A DNA stretch of 64,000 bases from Rothia nasisuis (GTDB lineage Bacteria > Actinomycetota > Actinomycetes > Actinomycetales > Micrococcaceae), in the NCBI RefSeq assembly GCF_928381405.1, contig NZ_CAKMSB010000007.1, positions 1-64,000 on the forward strand, written 5' to 3'. Numbering within the stretch: the stretch's first letter is position 1; each line of letters starts with the position of its first letter. The notes below the pieces were generated by a model, which was not told where the DNA came from, ran no database searches, and worked only from the letters and a program-made list of their open reading frames with translations. Below are positions 54,139 to 62,548 of this stretch, piece by piece. The position numbers and the translations under genes are program-made.

Positions 54139-55472
54139 GCCTGTTCACGCCCTACCGCAGAAGCTTCTGACTCGAGAGCTTCTGCACTGGGAACGGCGGA
54201 ATCTCCCGATGAGGATCCGCCCTCTGCCACCCGGTAGGTCACAATTCCGTCTTCGGTGCGCGTGGCAATGGGGATTTGCCCCGTATTGTGCCCTACCGGC
54301 AGATCCACTTCAGCCACATCGGAGGAAGACGCCTCATCGATGGACGAAATGATGGTCTGTGCGTGCAGTAGACCCCGGTAGCGGCCGCGCGGTCCGGTCA
54401 CCACTGCGACCGAAGATCCCGCCACAAGCATGGTATCGAGGGCATCGTCAAGCGTTGAAGACTCGCCAACAGTGTGGAGAATCTGGTGAGGCCGAGTGGT
54501 CACGGTGCTCATCTTCTGAAGAGCCTGCACACTCACTAAATCAAGGGGGCGGTCGTTGGCGTCCACCACCACCGCATACCTGTGCCCGTCCTCACTGACC
54601 CGCAGCGCGGCGTCCTTGGCATCGTCCCCCTCACGGAAAGCAGGGACACGGCTCATCGTGGTATCACGCACACGCGCCAGGCCTAGCTGCTTGAGCCCGG
54701 CCCCCGAGCCGATAAAGTCCTCTACAAACTTGCTCGCGGGGCGGGCCAGTATCTGCTCCGGTGTACCGTACTGCTCTATATGACCGCCTACATTGAAAAT
54801 GACAATCCAGTCGCCCAGCTTAACGGCCTCGTCAAAATCGTGAGTAACGAACACAATCGTCTTATGCAACTCACTTTGAATGTGCAACAGCTCTTCTTGC
54901 AGACGCTGGCGGGTGATGGGGTCAACTGCGCCAAAAGGCTCATCCATCAGCAAAATAGAGGGGTCTGCCGCCAGGGCTCGTGCCACGCCCACTCGCTGTT
55001 GCTGACCACCCGAGAGCTCTTTGGGGTAGCGATCACGGTAAATTGTGGGGTCAAGCGATACCAGGTCGAGGAGCTCGTCAGTACGCTCAGCGATGCGCTG
55101 CTTATCCCACTTCAGCATCTTAGGTACCAGCCCAATATTTGCTCCCACCGTCAGGTGCGGCAGGAGGCCGCCTGCCTGAATCACGTAGCCGATCCCACGG
55201 CGGAGCTTGTCACTGTTCATCGAAGTCACATCTTCACCGTTAATGACGATGCGCCCAGAGGTAGGCTCAATCAGCCGGTTAATCATCTTGAGGGTGGTCG
55301 TTTTACCGCAGCCGGAGGGGCCAACGAACATGACGGTCTGCCCCGCAGGAATCTCAAGCGTGAGCTGGTCTACTGCGGGCTTTTTACCGCCATAGGTTTT
55401 GGTGACATTCTCCAGAAGAATGGTCGCACCGGTGATATTCGATGGTGAAGAGTCTTTAGTGTGAGGAGACAC
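54135..55472 (-). CDS. opuCA: Compatible-solute ABC ATPase with CBS domains (OpuCA-like)
   Basis: The 445-residue protein has Walker A GPSGCGKTT, LSGGQQQRVG, LLMDEPFGAVDP and C-terminal tandem CBS domains (about 255-390), which in OpuA-type importers sense ionic strength. A ~55-residue acidic tail follows. GTG start at 55472 overlaps the upstream permease gene by 17 bases. Confidence 0.9.
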   Translation of the reverse strand: MSPHTKDSSPSNITGATILLENVTKTYGGKKPAVDQLTLEIPAGQTVMFVGPSGCGKTTTLKMINRLIEPTSGRIVINGEDVTSMNSDKLRRGIGYVIQAGGLLPHLTVGANIGLVPKMLKWDKQRIAERTDELLDLVSLDPTIYRDRYPKELSGGQQQRVGVARALAADPSILLMDEPFGAVDPITRQRLQEELLHIQSELHKTIVFVTHDFDEAVKLGDWIVIFNVGGHIEQYGTPEQILARPASKFVEDFIGSGAGLKQLGLARVRDTTMSRVPAFREGDDAKDAALRVSEDGHRYAVVVDANDRPLDLVSVQALQKMSTVTTRPHQILHTVGESSTLDDALDTMLVAGSSVAVVTGPRGRYRGLLHAQTIISSIDEASSSDVAEVDLPVGHNTGQIPIATRTEDGIVTYRVAEGGSSSGDSAVPSAEALESEASAVGREQA

Positions 55473-56106
55473 GGATACCTCGCGAAGTCGTCAGACGGCC
55501 CAGAAGAACCAACAGGCCGTCAAGAATAAGAGCAATAACAATGACAGCAACCACGCCCGTGACTACTGCTTCAAAAGAGTTCGCCCCACCAAGGCGGGAG
55601 AGACCGGAGAAAATAAACCCGCCCAAACCGGGGCCCAGTACATAAGCGCTCACTGCCGCAACGCCCATGGTCATTTGAGCCGATACGCGCATTCCCGCTA
55701 AAATCACCGGCCACGCCAGCGGTAGCTCCACTTTGAAGAAGGTCGCTACTCGAGACATACCGATGCCTCTCGCCGCTTCTACCAGTGATGGGTCAACATT
55801 CGACAGCCCCACCAGGGCGTTACGAAGAATCGGTAGCAGACAGTAAAACGTCACCACAATCATCGCGGGGGCCACCCCAAAACCAAAGGGAGCAATCATT
55901 AAACCGATGAGCGCGAAGGAAGGAATCGTGAGACCGGCCGCTGAAACGCCGTTCGCCATACCGGCCAGAGCGGGCCTATGGTAGCAAAGGGCAGCTAGAG
56001 CGACTGCGAGAATGGTTGCTAAGAGTAGGCACTGCACCACCAGGGAGAAGTGCTGCCAGCTAGCAAAAGCAATCTGATCCCAACGATCAGAGATGTACGA
56101 AACCAT
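55456..56106 (-). CDS. opuCD: Compatible-solute ABC permease (OpuCB/OpuCD-like)
   Basis: The 216-residue protein has about five helices and the EAA loop LVEAARGIGMSRVATFFKVELP. First gene of the opuC-like operon; with the second permease it makes the heterodimeric channel. Confidence 0.86.
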   Translation of the reverse strand: MVSYISDRWDQIAFASWQHFSLVVQCLLLATILAVALAALCYHRPALAGMANGVSAAGLTIPSFALIGLMIAPFGFGVAPAMIVVTFYCLLPILRNALVGLSNVDPSLVEAARGIGMSRVATFFKVELPLAWPVILAGMRVSAQMTMGVAAVSAYVLGPGLGGFIFSGLSRLGGANSFEAVVTGVVAVIVIALILDGLLVLLGRLTTSRGIRVSSH

Positions 56107-56297
56107 AAGCTTCCTTATACATTAAGTGATGGTGAGAAATATACTCCCCTCACCTCTGAATGTTAAGCACCCGTGTGTCAGGGACCGGTCATCTACCCCA
56201 GCTGCCGTCATCGTCTTTTGACCAGCGCTTTATTTGCCGCTAGTATTAGTGGAGCTGTGTTGCTAGGCCAGGTTGACGAGCCAGCTCCACCAGCGAT

Positions 56298-56389
56298 GGA
56301 GACGTGCCAGAGCGGCCGAATGGACTTCACTGCTAATGAAGGGTCGGGGTTAAACTCGACCGGGGGTTCAAATCCCCCCGTCTCCGCCA
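56298..56389 (+). tRNA. tRNA-Ser(GCT)
   Basis: Acceptor GGAGACG pairs with CGTCTCC, anticodon stem CTTCA/TGAAG with loop CTGCTAA (anticodon GCT), long variable arm, T-arm GGGGG-TTCAAAT-CCCCC, discriminator G and encoded CCA. Confidence 0.95.
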
Positions 56390-56394
56390 GCACC

Positions 56395-56443
56395 GAAAGC
56401 CCCGTGGAACCGAGCAGAAGCCAGTTTCCATGGGGCTTTTCAT
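56395..56443 (+). terminator. Terminator of tRNA-Ser(GCT)
   Basis: GAAAGCCCCGTGGAA pairs with TTCCATGGGGCTTTTC with one mismatch, ending in a T-run. Confidence 0.8.
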
Positions 56444-56555
56444 GTTCAGGGGATGTCTTTTTGCCAGCTGCCGACGTCACCAGGGCCGCTCCCCCGTAGC
56501 CAGAAAAAGTGGGGACAGAAAAGCTAAGGACGTAGGTCTCTGACGAGAATGGTTC

Positions 56556-57083
56556 CTAGAAGGTTGCGAAATGGGTGAGGCGCGCCTCGCCTTCCACCAG
56601 CCTCTCCCAGTCTTCGGGCACCTCGAAGACGGCCAGTGATGAAGGAGCGTAACCATATGAGGCGTCCATGAGTGCCTCATAATCTGAAGTAGGGCTGGCG
56701 AGTCGCAGGGCGGCGTCCTGCACACCGGGCAGATGCGCGACAACCATGAAGGACTGCACACTCGCCGGGGTGCGGTTGATGGTGGTCAACAGTTGCGAAG
56801 AAGGGGCGTTGTACAGTCGTTCATCGAGGCTGGCAGTGGGAGCTTTTTCACCCAGTGCCTCTGAGACCCAGGTAGTGGTCTGCCTGGTGCGTAGCGCCGA
56901 TGAACACACCACCATTTCTGGCACAAAGCCCTGCTGCAGAAGCCAGCTGCCAGCTCGTTGCGCCTGCTCGTGCCCGCGGCGGGTCAAGGGGCGGTTGAAA
57001 TCGTCTAGGCCCCAGTCAGCCTCAGCGTGACGCATGATAATCAAGGTGCGGGCATCGTGGCGAGGCAAAACAAAGTCGGTCAT
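56556..57083 (-). CDS. SixA-like histidine phosphatase
   Basis: The 175-residue protein has the phosphoglycerate-mutase-type signature LIIMRHAEADW with catalytic His, and a second His in FMVVAHLPGVQDAAL. Size and motifs fit SixA-type phosphohistidine phosphatases. I start at the ATG at 57083 (MTDFVLPRH) with GGAAGA ahead; in-frame ATGs at 57092 and 57143 are less likely. Confidence 0.83.
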   Translation of the reverse strand: MTDFVLPRHDARTLIIMRHAEADWGLDDFNRPLTRRGHEQAQRAGSWLLQQGFVPEMVVCSSALRTRQTTTWVSEALGEKAPTASLDERLYNAPSSQLLTTINRTPASVQSFMVVAHLPGVQDAALRLASPTSDYEALMDASYGYAPSSLAVFEVPEDWERLVEGEARLTHFATF

Positions 57084-57274
57084 ATCTTCCATCCTACGTG
57101 TCTCTTGCCCGGTCGTCCTGTTCTCCCCAGAATCGACCTCCACACCGGGGCGCTCTCAGGTACAGACCCTAACTGAGCCTCACCGGTGGTTTCACCTGGC
57201 AGGCTCATGAACCAGCCGGGTTCACACCGAGGTTCATGTGGCTTCTCCCTAGATGACCGAGCAGGCAAGGCGAA

Positions 57275-58054
57275 CTAGTCAGCGCTCAAAAACCCCCTGA
57301 GCAGATACACCGTCTCGTCCGGCTTCTCTGCATGAACCCAATGGCCAGCGCCCTTCATCACCACACGGCGCATACGTGGGAAGAGCCGTCGCATAGGCTC
57401 GATATCGGCCTCGGTAATGTAGGGTGATTTGCCACCTGCCACCCAGAGCACAGGTTCGTCAAAGCTCCCCTCTGCACCGGGCCAGCCCATAATTTCGGGC
57501 AGGTGGGCCCGTAGCATAGCCAGGTTGGGTTCCCAGCTGTTCCCCGTCTTTGACAGACTCAGGTTCTGTAACAGGAAGGCCCGGGTGCCCGTCTCTGGCA
57601 CGTTGACGGCTAGGTCGGCATCAGCCTGCGAGCGTGTGGAATAGTCGCCAAGAGGCAGGGCCAGCATGGAGTCCATGAGCACCTCAAAGCTTCCTTTAGA
57701 CTCCCCCGGGGCGATATCGAGCACCACCAGCTTACTCACGAGATGTGGGTGCCGAAGCGCCAGTAGCATGGCAATCTTGCCGCCCATAGAGTGGCCTATG
57801 ACCGCCACCCGCTCGCCGGCGGCATATTCTGTGACAGTCTCAGCGGCTATATCAGCCATCGCTCGGTAGTCAAACGTCTCGGTCCAGTAGCTCCCCCCGT
57901 GGTTGGGTAAATCAACGAGCAGGGTCTGCGCTACGTCCCCCAGTCCCTTAGCGATGCGGGTAAAATTTTTGCCCCTGCCCAGCAGGCCGTGCAAAAACAC
58001 GGTTTTGCGGGGGCCAGAACCAACGATTGATGTTTTGAGAGCGGGTGACGTCAT
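57275..58054 (-). CDS. Alpha/beta hydrolase, YbfF-like esterase
   Basis: The 259-residue protein shows the oxyanion HG motif (VFLHGLLGRGKNF), nucleophile elbow GHSMGGK and a final catalytic histidine in GAGHWVHAE. YbfF-type esterases share the LLGRGKNF block. Start at ATG 58054: TAGAGT ends 7 bases before it, so probably leaderless. Confidence 0.85.
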   Translation of the reverse strand: MTSPALKTSIVGSGPRKTVFLHGLLGRGKNFTRIAKGLGDVAQTLLVDLPNHGGSYWTETFDYRAMADIAAETVTEYAAGERVAVIGHSMGGKIAMLLALRHPHLVSKLVVLDIAPGESKGSFEVLMDSMLALPLGDYSTRSQADADLAVNVPETGTRAFLLQNLSLSKTGNSWEPNLAMLRAHLPEIMGWPGAEGSFDEPVLWVAGGKSPYITEADIEPMRRLFPRMRRVVMKGAGHWVHAEKPDETVYLLRGFLSAD

Positions 58055-58187
58055 GCCCTCTACTCTACTACCGTGCTCTCCTCGCCCCGACACCCAGTGT
58101 TCTGGGCGGGCGGCTCAACACAAGGACGCCCTGCACCACCTCGGTGAGGCAGGGCAGGGCGTCGGCACGGTTGGGGGTCGCCTAATC

Positions 58188-58961
58188 CTAGATGGAATAT
58201 TCGGGAGCGGCCCAGACAACGACTTCGGGGTGCTCGTAGAAGCGGTAACCCTGGCCACGCACCGTGCGCACGGTATTCGATAGGCGGCCCAGCTTAGAAC
58301 GCAGACGGCGAATATGTACGTCAATGGTTCGCTCGTTGGGAACCTCTTCGGCATCTCGCCAGAGACTGGTCAACAGCTCCTCGCGAGCAACCGTGCGCTG
58401 GCCGTTCTCCACCAGGTAGTTGAGTAGCTCAAACTCCTTATAGGTCAGATTGAGCATCTCGCCGTCAAGGTAAACCTCTCGGCGTGAAAGGTCAATCAGC
58501 ACACCCACAGAGTGACTGGGCTTGGACTCCTCCGAGACCGTATGGTGCGACGGGGCGCTGGCCTCGGGCTGGTAATGCACCGCGGTAGGATCCCCTAGTG
58601 CGTTGCGTACCACTTCGAGGTCACTACCCTGCGCATCTGAGGGGGCCAAAGCGACTGCCGCATACGATTCGGCGCCGCTGACGAGGTTCTGCACATAGGC
58701 ACGGGTATCTTGAACAATGCGCACCAAAGAGGTGCCTTGCTGGGTCGCAGCCTCTTCGCTGAGACCTACGTAGATAACGAAACCTCGGGCTTCGTTTTCT
58801 GGGGCAGCTGCTCGCTGCGGTTCTGGCTTATACGTCATAGGGCGAAGATTTGCGGGTTGCTGCTTTGCAATACCACGACCATGACCCGCAACGCCGGGTT
58901 GGCGCTGAGCGGCAGAACGGTTGCGCTGCGAGATGTGAACGTATCCCGGTGCACCTGACAT
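58188..58961 (-). CDS. OmpR-type winged-helix regulator without receiver domain
   Basis: The 257-residue protein ends with a clear Trans_reg_C winged helix (about 150-245: VYLDGEMLNLTYKEFELLNY, ERTIDVHIRRLRSKLG, TVRGQGYRF). The N-terminal 60 residues are polar and disordered; residues 60-125 may form a small domain (FVIYVGLSEEAATQQG) but there is no CheY-like acidic pocket. GAAGGT before ATG. It may be an orphan regulator controlled by something other than phosphorylation. Confidence 0.8.
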   Translation of the reverse strand: MSGAPGYVHISQRNRSAAQRQPGVAGHGRGIAKQQPANLRPMTYKPEPQRAAAPENEARGFVIYVGLSEEAATQQGTSLVRIVQDTRAYVQNLVSGAESYAAVALAPSDAQGSDLEVVRNALGDPTAVHYQPEASAPSHHTVSEESKPSHSVGVLIDLSRREVYLDGEMLNLTYKEFELLNYLVENGQRTVAREELLTSLWRDAEEVPNERTIDVHIRRLRSKLGRLSNTVRTVRGQGYRFYEHPEVVVWAAPEYSI

Positions 58962-59389
58962 TTGTCTACCTTCTCCCTGATTTGGCTACATGAGTGTGTG
59001 GTTCCGCAAGACTACACAACCGATGTGAGTGCGGCTCTGCTGTCTACTTTTAATCGTTGTCGCAATTTGTTGTTAAAGCAAGTAACAATCGCGTATTTTT
59101 TCAACCAATCCGAGTTTACACCTCTCGCAAGACTTAAAGAGGTGAGAACTCTTGCGGTCTTTAGAATACTTTTACACTCATATACCCAAACGGCAAGGCT
59201 AGAGTTTCTGTTTTCTGCATATTTTCACCTGCATAGCAGGGTGGGTAGCTAGATAGGCCCACAGGGCACTTGTCAATACCCAACTTCCCCTCAATCTCAT
59301 CATGCAATACTGTAAGCCTCTTTTCTCAGCTACGCGATGGCAGCTGCCCCGCCCCCTGGATCTACCGCGCCCACAGTCACAGCTGAACG
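58962..59389. promoter_or_regulatory. Long AT-rich leader region of the winged-helix gene
   Basis: No gene is supported in these 428 bases. AT content is well above the flanks. Two mutually exclusive small hairpins are possible near 59121-59156: CCTCT with AGAGG, or CGCAAGA with TCTTGCG. It also covers the region behind upp. Extensive regulation is plausible but unproven. Confidence 0.5.
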
Positions 59390-60028
59390 CTACTCAGCTA
59401 CACCGTAAAGGCGGTCACCAGCATCGCCCAGGCCTGGAACAATATAGGCCTTCTCGTTAAGACGCTCGTCTTGAGCGGCTAGGAAGAGGTCGATACCGTC
59501 CATGCCCTCCACTCCGCTCTCTAGGGCGGCCATCCCTTCAGGTGCGCCCAGCACACAGATGCAGGTAATACGGTCAGCGCCTCGGGCACGCAGGAATTTG
59601 ATGGCTTCAATAAGGGTGCCGCCGGTGGCCAGCATGGGGTCAAGCACATAAACCTGGCGGCCGGTCAGATCCTCAGGCAGACGCTCGGCATAGGTGACAA
59701 TGTCAAGGGTTTCTTCGTTGCGGGCCATGCCCAAGAAACCGACTTCGGCTGTGGGGATAAGGCGGGTCATCCCCTCTAGCATGCCCAGCCCAGCACGCAA
59801 AATAGGGACGATGAGTGGGCGGGGGCTGGCAATGCGTGAACCCGTAGTTTGCGCCACGGGAGTCTCCACGCTGTGGGGCTCCACACGGATTTCGCGAGTT
59901 GCCTCGTAGGCCAGCAGGGTCACCAGCTCATCAACAAGCTGGCGGAAAACCGGTGAGGGGGTATCTTTATCTCGCAGAACAGTGATTTTGTGATCCACTA
60001 GGGGGTGGTTCAGAACTTTAATACGCAT
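59390..60028 (-). CDS. upp: Uracil phosphoribosyltransferase
   Basis: The 212-residue protein has [20 protein letters not shown], the flexible-loop RAGLGMLEG and the PRPP loop [14 protein letters not shown]. It makes UMP from uracil and PRPP in salvage. Complete length for the family. Confidence 0.95.
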   Translation of the reverse strand: MRIKVLNHPLVDHKITVLRDKDTPSPVFRQLVDELVTLLAYEATREIRVEPHSVETPVAQTTGSRIASPRPLIVPILRAGLGMLEGMTRLIPTAEVGFLGMARNEETLDIVTYAERLPEDLTGRQVYVLDPMLATGGTLIEAIKFLRARGADRITCICVLGAPEGMAALESGVEGMDGIDLFLAAQDERLNEKAYIVPGLGDAGDRLYGVAE

Positions 60029-60210
60029 AGTTAAAAGCTATCAGCTGAGGGAAAGTAAGTATCTCAGGCATCTACCATCGTTACATCCTCGTAGTTTTCG
60101 GGGAAGGCTAGAATCATGAACCCGAATCCACTCAGCCAGCAGCAAACACCACCAGCACCCAGCCACACCCCCCGCCCAAACTCGCCACACTTTAACACTA
60201 GTCTTATCCC

Positions 60211-60924
60211 ATGCCCCTAGTTACCTACATTGACGAGTCCTACACCCAAGAACTCTTTTTCCTCGGGTGCGCGGTAGCAGAAGAACATAGCTGGGAACGA
60301 GTAGACCAAAGACTAATCCAGTTCCTAGACAGCCAAATCGAATACCACAACCTGCCCGCCAACGCCGAACTGCACGCCCACGAAATACTAGGCGGGGCCG
60401 GTAAATGGAAACCTCTCAGAGGAAAGCACAGGGAAGCTAACTACATCATCAAACAGGTTCTAACTATCCTGCATGAAGAGAACGTTAAATTTATCTTCCG
60501 GGGCATAGACGTAAACCGCCTAAACGCACGTTACAAATACCCAGACCCGCCCCACGCTCTAGCGCTTCAACACGCCCTAGAACGCGTCAATGAGCACGCA
60601 AAACGAACAGGGCAAAGAGAACCCGTCTTGCTCTATGCCGATGTAGTAGACACCAAAACTGAGCTGCAAGCCCAATTCGCGGGTTATCAGCAGCACTCAA
60701 CGGGCGGGTACAGGCCCAGCCATCTGGAACACCTAGCGCCGCATATCCAGTTCCTCGACTCACGCCTAGCGCCAGGGCTTCAAGCAATAGACATAGGCGT
60801 TTACCTCTACAGGCGTTTTCAAGCGGTGCCCTATGAAGGTCACCCCAAAGCGCAGAAAGCCCGTGAGCAGCTGCAAGCCCTACTCAAAGATATGACCGTT
60901 CATGCTTGGACGTGGGAACCCTAG
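60211..60924 (+). CDS. DUF3800-domain protein
   Basis: The 237-residue protein has the N-terminal TYIDESYTQE and later acidic residues (LLYADVVDTKT, IQFLDSR, AIDIGVYLYRRF) that match the DUF3800 family, thought to have an RNase H-like fold and common in phages and accessory regions. Biochemical role unknown. TAGTCT lies 6 bases from ATG, so the mRNA is probably leaderless. It has more A and less GC at third positions than neighbours, hinting at transfer. Confidence 0.75.
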   Translation: MPLVTYIDESYTQELFFLGCAVAEEHSWERVDQRLIQFLDSQIEYHNLPANAELHAHEILGGAGKWKPLRGKHREANYIIKQVLTILHEENVKFIFRGIDVNRLNARYKYPDPPHALALQHALERVNEHAKRTGQREPVLLYADVVDTKTELQAQFAGYQQHSTGGYRPSHLEHLAPHIQFLDSRLAPGLQAIDIGVYLYRRFQAVPYEGHPKAQKAREQLQALLKDMTVHAWTWEP

Positions 60925-60933
60925 GGCAAATAA

Positions 60934-60959
60934 ATAGGCCCCCAAAAGCGGGGGCCTAT
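60934..60959 (+). terminator. Hairpin behind the DUF3800 gene
   Basis: ATAGGCCCCC and GGGGGCCTAT form a perfect 10-bp stem around AAAAGC. No T-run follows, so it is an I-shaped type. Confidence 0.6.
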
Positions 60960-61100
60960 GCTGGCAACGTTCTGGTAACCAGCCCGTTGTAACTGCAACG
61001 ATACAGAACCCGCACAGGTTAATCAAGCGCTCGCAGACACGCCACCAGCGCCCCCGGGGTTAGACTGACACCAAGCACCAGCACCGCAGAGGGGAACCGT

Positions 61101-61205
61101 ATGGACACCACACCCACCAGCAGCACAGACCCGGAATTTAACGCCGCCTTAGAGAAAGTCCTTGAAGAGCTGGCCGGGGTAAACGCTATCCTTGCCGACC
61201 AGTAG
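61101..61205 (+). CDS. Possible 34-residue small protein
   Basis: ATG at 61101 follows AGAGGGG by 7 bases and a TAGACT box at 61061. The peptide starts MDTTPTSSTDPEFNAALEKV and ends in DQ, with an amphipathic C-terminal helix. It is acidic and unlike anything I know. Ribosome site and codon phase are the only support. Confidence 0.4.
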   Translation: MDTTPTSSTDPEFNAALEKVLEELAGVNAILADQ

Positions 61206-61263
61206 AGCCACCTAGCCCCCACCGTCTGCGCCCCTCTTGCTGCCCCCTGTTAATCTGGGAACC

Positions 61264-61734
61264 ATGAGCACCACCAGCCAACACCAAACCCCACCGGCCC
61301 CAGCTCTCACCGACACCGAACTAACCCAACTCGCCCACGCCCTGAACAGCTACACCGCTAGCGCCCACCCTGCCTACCGCGCCGCAGCTGCCCGCACCGC
61401 CCTAGACGCTCTAGCCTCTATCAAGGCTCACATCTGGGAGTCAGCAGCAGCCACGCAAACTAGCCACCCGCGCCGGTACGTTGCTCAACAAATTTACGTG
61501 GTATTTACGTGGCGGGGCCTTTTTCGGGCACGAAAAAACCCGTCTCACCTAGCTCTTACTAGGGTAAACGGGTTTTTATCTGTGGCGGTGACGGAGGGAT
61601 TTGAACCCTCGGTACGGGGTTACCGTACACAACATTTCGAGTGTTGCACCTTCGGCCGCTCGGACACGTCACCAAACCCCAGAAATTTTACCCTAGTTAC
61701 TTCAACGCCTCAAATCAAAGCTGATTACCGGTAA
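61264..61734 (+). CDS. Doubtful ORF running into antisense of tRNA-Ser(CGA)
   Basis: ATG at 61264 follows TAATCT by 7 bases, the leaderless pattern seen elsewhere. The first ~75 residues (MSTTSQHQTPPAPALTDTEL...) look like real coding sequence: helical, Ala-rich. After that the frame crosses the tRNA terminator and the tRNA on the other strand, so the C-terminal ~60 residues cannot be under normal selection. Perhaps a gene truncated by an insertion at the tRNA. Confidence 0.35.
   Translation: MSTTSQHQTPPAPALTDTELTQLAHALNSYTASAHPAYRAAAARTALDALASIKAHIWESAAATQTSHPRRYVAQQIYVVFTWRGLFRARKNPSHLALTRVNGFLSVAVTEGFEPSVRGYRTQHFECCTFGRSDTSPNPRNFTLVTSTPQIKADYR
61533..61578 (-). terminator. Terminator of tRNA-Ser(CGA)
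   Basis: AAAAACCCGT and ACGGGTTTTT arms, with an inner ACCTAG/CTAGGGT pairing, ending in a T-run on the minus strand directly behind the tRNA. Confidence 0.8.
61583..61673 (-). tRNA. tRNA-Ser(CGA)
   Basis: On the minus strand: acceptor GGTGACG with CGTCACC, anticodon stem CAACA/TGTTG with loop CTCGAAA (anticodon CGA), long variable arm, T-arm GAGGG-TTCAAAT-CCCTC, discriminator G, encoded CCA (61583-61585). Confidence 0.95.
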
Positions 61735-61799
61735 GTGCCCTGGCACGCCAGGGACCTGCACAAACGCAGGCATGGCACCCGCAGCCATCCACTCCACGG

Positions 61800-62456
61800 T
61801 CAGCAGGAACCCACAATGTACCCGTCTATGGTCAGCATGACCAGTTCGGCAGCCTCGTCAGGGGTACGTTCGGCACCGTGGCGGGTCTCGTCCATAGACA
61901 GCATGAAAACAGCGCCGAAAATCATCAGCGCCACCCCCTCAGCTGAGCGGTCAGGGTGCACCTCGTAGCGGCGGGAAAGCCCATCAATCAAATCGCGCAG
62001 AAACCTCATGATATCAGCGCGAATCATGTCGGTCGTCGGGGACCATTCAGCCTCAGCCCGCCAGAGTTCGGACACCCAAAGGCGAGCGAAACCTGGGTGA
62101 GCACTCAGGTAGACGACAGCGGCCAAAAGCGCAGCGCGTAGTGCCTCACGAGGGTCGTCCTTGATACTGGCTAAAGTCATCTCTGCCAGTAGTAGCTTGG
62201 CACCGTACTGAAGCAACTGATCAATCATGGTCCTCTTGGACCCGAAGTTGTAGTAGACCGTGCCCTTTGAAACACCTGCCCGTTCAGCAATATCTTCAAC
62301 GGTAGTGGCGGTGGGGCCGCCCTCACTCATAATCTCCATAGCAGCTTCAAAGAGCTTGAGCTGAGTTTTGTTGGTGCGCCCGGGGCGGCGAGTGGATGCA
62401 CCAACCACCGGAGTCTGGTGAGCGTAAACAACAGCGTCAGCCTGGCGATCAACCAC
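61800..62456 (-). CDS. TetR-family transcriptional regulator
   Basis: The 218-residue protein has an N-terminal helix-turn-helix at about 35-75 (TVEDIAERAGVSKGTVYYNF) and a helical ligand domain. GTG start at 62456. The AT-rich palindromes just upstream suggest autoregulation. No divergent target gene is present, so the regulon must lie elsewhere. Ligand unknown. Confidence 0.88.
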   Translation of the reverse strand: MVDRQADAVVYAHQTPVVGASTRRPGRTNKTQLKLFEAAMEIMSEGGPTATTVEDIAERAGVSKGTVYYNFGSKRTMIDQLLQYGAKLLLAEMTLASIKDDPREALRAALLAAVVYLSAHPGFARLWVSELWRAEAEWSPTTDMIRADIMRFLRDLIDGLSRRYEVHPDRSAEGVALMIFGAVFMLSMDETRHGAERTPDEAAELVMLTIDGYIVGSC

Positions 62457-62472
62457 CCCTACCCCCTATTTA

Positions 62473-62512
62473 TTTGAAAAAATCATATTACTTTTTCAAA
62501 GATACATGATTT
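62473..62512. promoter_or_regulatory. Probable TetR operator
   Basis: TTTGAAAAA (62473-62481) with TTTTTCAAA (62492-62500), and overlapping AAAATCAT (62479-62486) with ATGATTTT (62505-62512). Two nested inverted repeats just upstream of the regulator start. Confidence 0.55.
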
Positions 62513-62548
62513 TACGGGCCAGCACCCGGGGCTGAAAGAGTGTCGCCC

